Assembly (NCBI GenBank): GCA_947630795.1
Contig: CANRJC010000005.1
Span: 41,648 to 105,647 of the forward strand
Reading direction: 5' to 3'
DNA length: 64,000 bases
Origin: an uncultured Phascolarctobacterium sp.
GTDB lineage: Bacteria; Bacillota; Negativicutes; Acidaminococcales; Acidaminococcaceae
Shown here: in pieces, positions 1 through 6,595 of the stretch
Numbering within the stretch: the stretch's first letter is position 1
Layout: every line of letters begins with the position of its first letter
Position numbers and translations under genes: made by a program
Notes under the pieces: generated by a model
What the model was told of the DNA's origin: nothing
What the model saw: only the letters and a program-made list of their open reading frames with translations
Database searches by the model: none

Positions 1-66
1 TGACGGGATCGAACCGCCGACATTCTGCTTGTAGGGCAGACGCTCTCCCAGCTGAGCTAAGCGCCC
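1..66 (-). tRNA. tRNA-Val (anticodon TAC), 3' end cut by window edge
   Basis: Read on the minus strand, a cloverleaf starts at 66 with acceptor strand GGGCGCT. It has a D-arm with GCTCAGCTGGGAGAGC, an anticodon stem TCTGC/GCAGA closing loop CCTACAA (anticodon TAC, Val), and a T-arm GGCGG-TTCGATC-CCGTC. Base 1 is the first base of the 3' acceptor strand, so about seven bases plus the discriminator and CCA lie outside the window. It sits 4 bp from tRNA-Asn and is probably co-transcribed with it. Confidence 0.93.
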
Positions 67-70
67 GAAG

Positions 71-146
71 TGGCTCCCCGAGTAGGACTCGAACCTACGA
101 CGCCCTGATTAACAGTCAGGTGTTCTACCGACTGAACTATCGGGGA
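71..146 (-). tRNA. tRNA-Asn (anticodon GTT)
   Basis: Minus-strand cloverleaf with acceptor TCCCCGA/TCGGGGA and discriminator G. A genomically encoded CCA lies at 73-71. The anticodon stem CCTGA/TCAGG closes loop CTGTTAA, giving anticodon GTT (Asn). The T-arm contains GGTTCGAGTCC. It lies directly upstream of tRNA-Val in the same transcription direction. Confidence 0.95.
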
Positions 147-200
147 ATGTCACCAACGAAAATCATTATAACCACTATGCGGGCCTTTGTCAACAGTTTT

Positions 201-408
201 TTTGGAAAATCAAAGAGTTCTCTTTGGATCCGCAGCTTTCAGAAAAAAGCACGAGCTCTTCGCTCTTTATGCTTTCAAAAAATCACAGAGCTTTTTATCT
301 CTTTACTCTTTCAAAAGCTCAGGAGTTCTTCTCTTCTTTATTTTTCAAAAAAGCACGAATCTTCGCCCTTTATATTTTCAAAACGCTCAACGGGCCCGCA
401 CCTTCACC
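201..408 (-). repeat. Tandem array of ~33-36-bp degenerate repeats (array A)
   Basis: Units begin with TTTC/TTTG at 201, 237, 273, 309, 343 and 376, a spacing of 36, 36, 36, 34 and 33 bp. Each unit carries a TTTCAAAAAAGCACGAG-like block followed by a CTCTTCGCTCTTTAT-like block. On the minus strand the consensus matches array B at 3.24-3.57 kb. The array lies just 3' of the minus-strand gene ending at 387 and overlaps its last codons, so it would be transcribed as a 3' tail. I see no credible protein; the open frames through it are low-complexity. Confidence 0.75.
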
Positions 409-854
409 ACGACTTTTTTTACTTCTTCCGCACGGTCGCCGTAAAAACAGTTGGGGCGATGCAGTTCCCAAGGGAAGAAGACGACCCAGTCGCCTTCTTC
501 GGCCAGCACCACATTGGTCTCCGCAGCGGGAGGATAAAAGAGGAGATCTTTTTCTTTCGCGTAGTCTTCAACAGGGGCAAGGCCGGCGGGGCAGTCTTTG
601 TACCAAATGGCCTCCCTGCCTTTGGCCAGATAGTGGACGTCGATATAGACATCGTGGCGCTCGGGCTTGCGGTCTTCTTTGGGCTCGGTGAGATAGGTGC
701 TCACTTTGGCGATGATGTCAGCGCCGTCGATCGGGTAATCACCGGACGCGAGAGAGGCGCAGTCGGTCTCGGCCAAAAAACGCAGAGCTTTTTGCAGCTC
801 GTCGCTCAAATAGGGCAGATGTTTTTCGATATTTTCTTTAGTGCCGTGCAGCAT
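387..854 (-). CDS. YhcH/YjgK/YiaL family protein
   Basis: A 155-residue protein, full length for the YhcH/YjgK/YiaL (EbgC-like) family of small beta-barrel proteins. These are linked to sugar metabolism, often sialic acid or beta-galactoside. Visible family blocks are ERHDVYIDVHYLAKGREAI near residues 65-84 and FFPWELHRPN near 126-135; the His and Asp residues there resemble a cupin-like metal site. The ATG at 854 follows AAAGGAG at good spacing. It stands alone, facing the two tRNA genes, and its 3' end runs into repeat array A. The family is clear. The substrate cannot be inferred because no sugar genes flank it. Confidence 0.85.
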   Translation of the reverse strand: MLHGTKENIEKHLPYLSDELQKALRFLAETDCASLASGDYPIDGADIIAKVSTYLTEPKEDRKPERHDVYIDVHYLAKGREAIWYKDCPAGLAPVEDYAKEKDLLFYPPAAETNVVLAEEGDWVVFFPWELHRPNCFYGDRAEEVKKVVVKVRAR

Positions 855-955
855 AGTGTTTCTCCTTTTTTCAAAAACGCAAAAGCGAGGGGCTTCGGCC
901 CCGCTCTTGCCGATTTCTACGGCGGGGCAAAAAGTCCTGCAAAGGGGCGAGGGTT

Positions 956-2740
956 GTGATAAAATTAAAAGAGCCGCGCCGGCGGCGAGAGGGAGGCAGG
1001 GCCTTGCAGAAGAAATTCGGCTTTTCCAAACAATTTTTCAAAGACGTTTGGGGCTTGACCAAAAGTTATTGGCAGTCGGAAGAAAAGGGCAGGGCCTTTT
1101 TCCTTTTGGCTTGCATCGTGGGCCTCACCTTGGGCATCGTCTATCTTTTGGTGCTCTTGAACCGCTGGAACAACAGCTTTTACAGCGCGCTGCAAAATTA
1201 CGAGACGGGGAAGATCTTCGACGAGCTCATCCATTTTTCTTATTTGGCCGCCATCTACATCATTTTGGCCGTTTATTCTTATTATTTGCAGCAGTGCCTC
1301 GTTTTGCGCTGGCGGCAGTGGCTCACCGGCCGTTTTTTGGACGTTTATTTAGCGGACCGCACCTACTATCAATTGCAGATGTTCGGCCTGGACACCGATA
1401 ACCCCGATCAGCGTATCAGCGAAGACGTGCGCCTCTTCGTAGAGATGAGCCTGAGCTTCGCCGTGGGCATTTTGCGCTCGCTCTGCACTTTTGTCTCTTT
1501 CGTTTTCATCCTCTATGAACTCAGCGGCAGTTTGGAGTTCGATCTTTTCGGCCGCCACCTGTCGGTGGACGGCTATCTCTTTTGGGCTTCTCTTCTTTAT
1601 TCTGTCATCGGCACCTACATCACCCACCTGGTGGGGAAAAAACTGGTGGGGCTGAACTTCGTGCAGCAGCGTTTTGAGGCGGACTTTCGCTACAGCATGA
1701 TCCGCCTGAGAGAGAGCAGCGAGAACGTGGCCTTTTATCGGGGCGAAGAAGAAGAGCGGCAGGTGTTCGACGGCCGCTTCACTTCTCTTTTGAAAAATTT
1801 CCGCCGTTTGATCGATAAACAGAAACAATTGGTGTGGCTGAATTCCGGCTATTCTCAGATCGCCATCATCTTTCCCTTCGTGGCGGCCATGCAGCGCTAT
1901 CTGGCCAAAGAGATCACTTTAGGCGGCCTGATGCAAGTGTCCAGCGCCTTTGGCAACGTACAGGGTGCCCTCTCCTATTTCGCCGATATGTACGCTTCTA
2001 TCGCCGAGTGGCAGGCGGTGGTGATGCGTCTCACTCTCTTCGGGCGCCACATGCAGCAGGTGGGGGCGGCCACTCAACGCTTTCATCTGGAGCGTTTCGG
2101 CACCGCTGCCGAAGTTGAAGCGCAAAATTTACAGATAACCCTCCCCGACGGCACGCCTCTTTTGGAAAAAGTGGATTTTGTTTTAGAGCCGGGGCAGAAC
2201 GTCATCGTGAAAGGAAAGAGCGGGGCGGGCAAAAGCACCCTGCTGCGGGTGCTGGCAGGCATCTGGCCCTTCGTCAACGGAAAAATTTTGCTGCCGCCGC
2301 AAAAAGAATCGATGTTCATCCCCCAAAGGCCCTACATCCCTTTGGGCACTTTGCGGCAAGCGCTGCTCTACCCGGGAGCGCCGGGGATGACGGATGATGG
2401 CTTGAAGAAGTTGATGGAGCTGTGCCGCATCGGTCATCTCGCCGAAAAATTGAACGAAGAGGCAGATTGGAGCCACATGCTGAGCATAGGAGAGCAGCAG
2501 CGGCTGGCCTTCGTGCGGGTGCACGTGCAAAAGCCCCGCTGGCTCTTTTTGGACGAAGCCACCAGCGCCTTGGACGAAGAGACAGAGGCAGAGATGTACG
2601 AACTGCTGGCGGAGAAATTGCCGGGCACCACGGTGGTGAGCGTAGGCCACCGCAGCACGCTGGACCGTTTCCACCGGCGCATCTTGCGGCTGGATAAAGA
2701 AAAAAAGACAGTGAGAGCCGAAGAAGCGGCTTCTTCATAA
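956..2740 (+). CDS. ABC transporter, fused permease/ATPase (SbmA/BacA-YddA type)
   Basis: A 594-residue half-transporter with an N-terminal ABC_membrane_2-type domain (about residues 15-370) and a C-terminal nucleotide-binding domain. Walker A GKSGAGKST is near 421, the signature LSIGEQQR near 509 and Walker B WLFLDEATSALD near 529. The membrane domain (an early helix LACIVGLTLGIVYLLVLL, then NRWNNSFYSALQNYE) is typical of the SbmA/BacA and YddA/ABCD families, which move peptides, cobalamin-like molecules or acyl-CoAs across the inner membrane. The start is GTG at 956 with AAAGGGGCGAGG just upstream. It appears monocistronic, with a 75-bp gap to the next gene. The substrate is unknown. Confidence 0.88.
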   Translation: MIKLKEPRRRREGGRALQKKFGFSKQFFKDVWGLTKSYWQSEEKGRAFFLLACIVGLTLGIVYLLVLLNRWNNSFYSALQNYETGKIFDELIHFSYLAAIYIILAVYSYYLQQCLVLRWRQWLTGRFLDVYLADRTYYQLQMFGLDTDNPDQRISEDVRLFVEMSLSFAVGILRSLCTFVSFVFILYELSGSLEFDLFGRHLSVDGYLFWASLLYSVIGTYITHLVGKKLVGLNFVQQRFEADFRYSMIRLRESSENVAFYRGEEEERQVFDGRFTSLLKNFRRLIDKQKQLVWLNSGYSQIAIIFPFVAAMQRYLAKEITLGGLMQVSSAFGNVQGALSYFADMYASIAEWQAVVMRLTLFGRHMQQVGAATQRFHLERFGTAAEVEAQNLQITLPDGTPLLEKVDFVLEPGQNVIVKGKSGAGKSTLLRVLAGIWPFVNGKILLPPQKESMFIPQRPYIPLGTLRQALLYPGAPGMTDDGLKKLMELCRIGHLAEKLNEEADWSHMLSIGEQQRLAFVRVHVQKPRWLFLDEATSALDEETEAEMYELLAEKLPGTTVVSVGHRSTLDRFHRRILRLDKEKKTVRAEEAASS

Positions 2741-2815
2741 AAAAGCTCTACGCCGAAAGCGTATAACAAAAAAGAAAGCAGTCCCTTTACAAGGCTGCGG
2801 TGAGGAGAGAAGAGC

Positions 2816-3256
2816 ATGAACAAAAAAGCGCAAGCCTTCATCGATTTTACGAAGGAGCGGGAACTTAAAGTGTGGGCCGATATCTACGAAGCGCCGGCAG
2901 AGGACAAGGTGCACACGGTGATCTTCGAAGCGGTCATCGAGGCGGGGGAAGACAAGCTACCCCTGCGCCTTTATATGGACGACAGCTTCTACATCATGCT
3001 GACGGTGAGAGCGGCGGCGGGAGCAGTCACTGCCGCCAATAAAGAAGCTGTTTTGGAGGGGCTCAACTATTACAATTCCCGCTACAAAATTTTCAAATAC
3101 TATGCGGACAGCGACGGCGATATCTTTTTGGAGAGCTGCTTGCCCGCCGGGGACGAGCACCTGGACTGCGACCTCATCTATACGGTGCTGCTGCGGGTGA
3201 TAGTGCCTCACGTGCTGGAAGAATACAAAAACATCAAAGCGCTTTTGAAAAAGTAA
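2816..3256 (+). CDS. Conserved hypothetical protein, YbjN-like
   Basis: A 146-residue acidic soluble protein with no signal peptide or membrane segment. The pattern resembles YbjN-domain proteins: an N-terminal helix (KKAQAFIDFTKERELK), beta strands around LPLRLYMDDSFYIMLTV, the NYYNSRYKIFKYYADSDGDI segment and a C-terminal helix ending EEYKNIKALLKK. I base this on fold-like pattern, not a diagnostic motif. ATG 2816 follows GAGGAGAGAAGAGC. It may be co-transcribed with the ABC gene. Its 3' side carries repeat array B before the terminator at 3568. Confidence 0.6.
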   Translation: MNKKAQAFIDFTKERELKVWADIYEAPAEDKVHTVIFEAVIEAGEDKLPLRLYMDDSFYIMLTVRAAAGAVTAANKEAVLEGLNYYNSRYKIFKYYADSDGDIFLESCLPAGDEHLDCDLIYTVLLRVIVPHVLEEYKNIKALLKK

Positions 3257-3567
3257 GGCCAAAACTCCGCGACTTTTCAAAAAGCACAACGAGTGAAACT
3301 CTGTGACTGTTTGAAAAAGCAAAACAAATGAGCTCCCGTGACTTTTCTGACTTTTCGAAGATCAACAGAGAAAAGCTCTGTGAGTGTTTGAAAAAGTGAG
3401 AGCAAAAACTCCGAGACTTTTCGAAATAGCGAGAGGAGAAAAACTTTGCGGCTTTTCGAAAAAGCGAAAGGCGCGAGTATCGGCAGCTTTTAGAAAAGCA
3501 GAACGAAAGAGGTCTGCGACTGTTTGAAAAAAGCAAAAGGAGCGAGGTCCCGTGACCTTACGAAAAA
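3240..3567 (+). repeat. Tandem array of ~33-36-bp degenerate repeats (array B)
   Basis: About ten units centred on TTTTCGAAAAAGC-like cores. Core positions are near 3247, 3278, 3313, 3357 (with a 9-bp insertion), 3390, 3423, 3458, 3493, 3526 and 3562. Between cores is an AAAAGGAGCGAGGTCCCGTGAC-like spacer whose end flows into the next core. The array starts in the last codons of the upstream gene and stops at the terminator stem. Its direction relative to the upstream gene is the same as in array A. There is no unique spacer, so it is not CRISPR. Confidence 0.75.
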
Positions 3568-3606
3568 AGCCCGCGGCTTTTGCCGCGGGCTGTGCTGTTT
3601 TTTGAG
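3568..3606 (+). terminator. Rho-independent terminator
   Basis: A perfect 10-bp stem, AGCCCGCGGC (3568-3577) with GCCGCGGGCT (3582-3591), and a TTTT loop. GTGCTGTTTTTTG follows. It ends the transcript of the gene at 2816-3256 after the repeat array. Confidence 0.88.
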
Positions 3607-3883
3607 GCGAGCCGCTCCTATTTCTCACTTTTGAAAAAATGTTGATTTTGAGAAACAGGGTGACAAATTTGTGACTTTTCCGGCGGCGAAGAGAGACGAC
3701 AGCCGTCATGTCGCTTTTTTAAAGCCTTCGCAAAAAAGAGAAAGCTTTTCGCCTTTTGCATTTCTTCGAAAAAATTTTCTCTTTTTACTGAAGCGCACAG
3801 CAAAAAATTTTCCCTCTTCAGCGAAGGGTTCGGCAAAAAAATTCAAAAGGGCGGCCAGCGGCCCCTGTCTTTGCAAATAAGCG
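3607..3883. other. Non-coding A/T-rich spacer with weak repeats
   Basis: No convincing gene is visible between the terminator and the leuA promoter. It holds homopolymer-rich segments such as CTTCGCAAAAAAG near 3726 and CTTCGAAAAAATTTT near 3765. These echo the intergenic repeat family at a spacing of about 38 bp, but too weakly to call an array. Short inverted pieces (CTTCAGCGAAG) are present. Confidence 0.4.
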
Positions 3884-3912
3884 TTGACAAAGAGAGAGAG
3901 ACTTGTTACAAT
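3884..3912 (+). promoter_or_regulatory. Sigma-70-type promoter of leuA
   Basis: Perfect -35 TTGACA at 3884-3889, a 17-bp spacer and -10 TACAAT at 3907-3912. It lies directly upstream of the T-box leader, so transcription should start near 3918. Confidence 0.85.
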
Positions 3913-3917
3913 GTTCA

Positions 3918-4220
3918 CATATAACTTTATAAGCCCCTGAAAGACGAAGAAGGGAAGAAGAAACGGAAGTTTCGGCCGCAGAGAGCCGCCGGCAGGTGTA
4001 AGGCGGCGCCGAAGACCGTAAGGATACTGGTCCCGGAGTCGCCTGCCCGAATAGTTCGAAAAATTTTTTGAACGAAGTAGGGGAGGACGCAAAGCAGCGT
4101 TACTTGCTAAGGCCTTGTTTGAGGCTGATGAGAGCGGCGGCGGTGAGAGCCGAGAGCGCCGAAGTAGGGTGGTACCGCGGATAATTTCGCCCCTAGTGCC
4201 TTTTGTGCCGGGGGCGTTTT
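3918..4220 (+). ncRNA. T-box leader (Leu-type) controlling leuA
   Basis: The T-box signature AGGGTGGTACCGCG is at 4166-4179. It is followed by a terminator stem CGCCCC (4188-4193) with GGGGCG (4211-4216) and TTTT. Upstream, Stem I shows AGAGAGCCGCC, GGCAGGTGTAAGGC and the block ending CCCGGAGTC. By alignment to the usual specifier loop (codon, six bases, then GAGT) the specifier is CTG at 4027-4029, a leucine codon. Family knowledge: uncharged tRNA pairs with the specifier and the T-box bulge and favours the antiterminator. The match to a leucine biosynthesis gene supports the assignment; the specifier itself is my inference. Confidence 0.9.
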
Positions 4221-4257
4221 CATTTTTTCATTCAGTTTCAGGAGGAAAAAGATCTTG

Positions 4258-5961
4258 ATGAAACACATGCATGCGGAAAAGAAATATCTCCCCTTCGATT
4301 ACGTGAAGCTGCCGGATAGGCAGTGGCCCGAAAAACGCATCACCAAAGCGCCGGTGTGGTGCTCTGTGGACCTTCGAGACGGCAACCAAGCTCTTGTTGC
4401 TCCCATGGGCATCCCCGCCAAGGTGCGCTTCTTCCACACGCTGGTGGACTGCGGCTTCAAAGAGATAGAGGTGGGCTTCCCCTCCGCCTCCGAGACCGAA
4501 TATGCCACGCTGCGCACCCTCATCGAAGGAGGGCACATCCCCGACGACGTGTGGGTGCAGGTGCTGATGCAGGCGCGGGAAGAATTGATCCGCAAAACTT
4601 TCGAAGCGGTGCGGGGCGCGAAGAACATCATCATCCACTTTTACAATTCCACAAGCACTTTGCAGAGAAAGATCGTCTTTCAAAAAGACATGGACGGCAT
4701 CATCGACATCGCCGTGCAGGGGGCTCGCCTCATCAAACAATTGTCGGAGGAAGAAAGAGCACGCAGCGGCATGAACATCCGCTACGAATATTCGCCCGAA
4801 AGTTTCACCGGCACCGAGATCGATTTTTCGCTGCGCATCTGTGAGGCAGTGCTGGACGAACTGGGCGCCACGAAAGAAGAGCCGGTGATCATCAACCTGC
4901 CCAGCACGGTCGAACTGTGCACCGCCAACACTTATGCGGACCAGATCGAATATTTCTGCCGCCACATGAAGGAGAGAGAGCGGGCCATCATCAGCCTGCA
5001 TCCTCACAACGACAGAGGCACCGGCGTGGCCTGCGCCGAGCTAGGCCTGATGGCCGGGGCCGAAAGAGTGGAGGGCACCCTCTTCGGCAACGGTGAGCGC
5101 ACCGGCAACTTGGACATCGTCACCGTGGCTTTGAACATGTTCACTCAGGGCGTCGATCCTCAGTTGGACTTCAGCAATATTTTGGAACTGAAAGAGATCT
5201 ACGAAGACTGCACCGGCATGCTGGTGCCGGAGCGGCAGCCTTATGCGGGGAAATTGGCCTTCACCGCCTTCAGCGGTTCTCATCAAGATGCCATCCGCAA
5301 AGGCTACGAATATATGAAAGATCATCACACGGCCTATTGGGAAGTGCCCTATCTGCCCATCAACCCGGCAGACCTGCACCGCGATTACGAGCCGGTGATC
5401 CGCATCAACAGCCAGTCGGGGAAGGGCGGCGCCGCTTTCGTATTGCAAGAGACAGCAGGCTACAAACTGCCTAAAGAGATGCACCCCGAATTCGGCAGCA
5501 TCGTGAAGGCCGAGGCCGACAAGTTCGGCGATGAATTGACCAGCCTGCAGGTGGTGGAGCTTTTCGACAAAGAATATTTGAAATACAAGGGGCGCTTTGC
5601 TTTGGTGCGCCACCTCTTCAGCGAATTCGAAGGGGAAGACGGCCACATGGTCACCCGCTTTGAGGGCATAGTGGCCAAAGACGGCATCGAGCACAAAGTG
5701 ACGGGGGTGGGCAACGGCCCCATCGCCGCCTTCTGCCAGGCCATGAACACTTTGGGCTGCGAAGGCTACGGCTTCGTCGATTATCACGAGCATGCGGTGT
5801 CCAGAGGCGGCTCCAACGCCGTGGGCATCTGCTACATAGAGATCAGCAAGCCGGACGGCACCCACTGCTTCGGGGTGGGCATGCATCCCAACATCAACGT
5901 GGCTGCCTGCCTGGGCATCATCTGCGCCGTGAACAGGGCGGAGGACAGCCTGAAAAAGTGA
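4258..5961 (+). CDS. leuA: 2-isopropylmalate synthase, LeuA2 type
   Basis: Condenses acetyl-CoA with 2-oxoisovalerate, the first committed step of leucine synthesis, in the cytosol. At 567 residues it matches the long LeuA2 class, not the ~510-residue LeuA1. Visible blocks are SVDLRDGNQAL near residues 37-47 (metal and substrate loop of the DRE-TIM barrel), NLPSTVEL, SLHPHNDRGTG near 245 (HxH metal ligands) and GNGERTGN. A C-terminal regulatory domain runs from about residue 420. AGGAGG at 4240-4245 serves either ATG 4258 or an in-frame TTG at 4255. It is controlled by the Leu T-box upstream and appears monocistronic. A 35-bp tandem repeat and a terminator follow. Confidence 0.93.
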   Translation: MKHMHAEKKYLPFDYVKLPDRQWPEKRITKAPVWCSVDLRDGNQALVAPMGIPAKVRFFHTLVDCGFKEIEVGFPSASETEYATLRTLIEGGHIPDDVWVQVLMQAREELIRKTFEAVRGAKNIIIHFYNSTSTLQRKIVFQKDMDGIIDIAVQGARLIKQLSEEERARSGMNIRYEYSPESFTGTEIDFSLRICEAVLDELGATKEEPVIINLPSTVELCTANTYADQIEYFCRHMKERERAIISLHPHNDRGTGVACAELGLMAGAERVEGTLFGNGERTGNLDIVTVALNMFTQGVDPQLDFSNILELKEIYEDCTGMLVPERQPYAGKLAFTAFSGSHQDAIRKGYEYMKDHHTAYWEVPYLPINPADLHRDYEPVIRINSQSGKGGAAFVLQETAGYKLPKEMHPEFGSIVKAEADKFGDELTSLQVVELFDKEYLKYKGRFALVRHLFSEFEGEDGHMVTRFEGIVAKDGIEHKVTGVGNGPIAAFCQAMNTLGCEGYGFVDYHEHAVSRGGSNAVGICYIEISKPDGTHCFGVGMHPNINVAACLGIICAVNRAEDSLKK

Positions 5962-5965
5962 AGCT

Positions 5966-6148
5966 CGGCACGAAAAGTGTGCGAGTCGAAAAGCGAAGCT
6001 CGGCTTGAAAAGTGTGCGAGTTGAAAACCAAAGCTCAACTTGCAAAAGGTGCGGGCAAAAAAGAAAAGCTCAATGCGTTAAGCGAGGGAGCAAAAAGTAA
6101 AGAGCGAGGCGCAAAAAGCGTCAGCGAAAAAATGAAGAGCGAGGAAAA
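5966..6148 (+). repeat. Tandem array of 35-bp repeats (array D)
   Basis: Units start at 5966, 6001, 6036, 6071, about 6105 and 6140, a nearly exact 35-bp period. The first units read CGGCACGAAAAGTGTGCGAG then TCGAAAAGCGAAGCT, so each unit has two related half-units of about 17 bp, both with a GAAAAG core. The array begins at the leuA stop codon and ends at the terminator, in the direction of transcription. Later units are more diverged. No protein is indicated. Confidence 0.75.
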
Positions 6149-6184
6149 AAGCCGGCGGGCACGCAAGTGCAAGCCGGCTTTTGA
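6149..6184 (+). terminator. Rho-independent terminator of leuA
   Basis: Stem AAGCCGGC (6149-6156) with GCCGGCTT (6173-6180). The loop GGGCACGCAAGTGCAA itself contains a small GCAC/GTGC hairpin, and a T tract follows. Confidence 0.85.
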
Positions 6185-6450
6185 ATATGTCACAAAAACC
6201 ATATATCATTCGTGACATGTTGACAAGATACCCGCAGCTTTCGACCGACGACTCGCCGTGATGTGCAGCGAAAGCTGCGAGAGCCCACGAGAGAGAACTC
6301 TCGACGAAAAAAGATCCGGTCCGGCGTAAACAGGCCTCGTGCTGTGAGCGAAGAAAAATTTTGCGGGAGTTCCCGCAAGAGAGGGCCAGGTCGAAAAAGC
6401 TCCGGCTCTTCGTAAATTAGTGCCTTTGCGTGAAGCGAAGGAAAAAAATC
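6185..6450. other. Unassigned spacer with strong hairpins, possible structured RNA
   Basis: No gene is seen here. A weak promoter-like pair, TTGAAT (6181-6186) and TATCAT (6204-6209) with 17-bp spacing, overlaps an inverted GTCAC/GTGAC pair. It precedes a perfect 10-bp stem GCAGCTTTCG (6234-6243) with CGAAAGCTGC (6269-6278). A second hairpin GCGGGA/TCCCGC is near 6363-6376. I do not recognise a known riboswitch: purine-aptamer sequences are absent although a purine permease follows. It could be a small RNA or just relic sequence. Confidence 0.3.
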
Positions 6451-6454
6451 GTGT

Positions 6455-6460
6455 TATAAT
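6455..6460 (+). promoter_or_regulatory. -10 box upstream of purine permease
   Basis: A perfect TATAAT lies 136 bp upstream of the permease start. No good -35 hexamer is found at 16-18 bp, so the promoter may be weak or activator-dependent. Confidence 0.5.
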
Positions 6461-6506
6461 AGAAATAAGAGACGAGCTGTGAGCAAGCTGTCTTTTTGCA
6501 AAGGCA

Positions 6507-6568
6507 GCGGCGCCGGCGGCAGACGAAAAAATTTCGTATGCTCTGTTGCGGGCCGCGGCGCTTTTTTC
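6507..6568 (+). terminator. Possible attenuator hairpin in permease leader
   Basis: The leader contains GCGCCGGCGGCAGA (about 6510-6523), which can pair with TCTGTTGCGGGCCGCGGCGC (about 6542-6561) with bulges. A run of six T follows immediately (6562-6567). It lies between the -10 box and the ribosome-binding site, so it could attenuate transcription. No ligand-binding domain is recognised. Confidence 0.45.
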
Positions 6569-6595
6569 GTTTTTCTTTCACAACAGGAGGTCTTC

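Noticed and set aside
120..444. Phe/Ser-rich plus-strand frames across array A
   Set aside because: They are generated by the TTTTC/CTCTT repeat composition and partly overlap tRNA-Asn, with no start signals.
201..3567. CRISPR-like periodicity in the intergenic arrays
   Set aside because: Units are contiguous and degenerate with no unique spacers, vary from 31 to 36 bp, and no cas genes are present.
6185..6595. Purine riboswitch upstream of the NCS2 permease
   Set aside because: The conserved purine-aptamer core and its P1 ends are not found. Only unrelated hairpins and a possible attenuator are visible.
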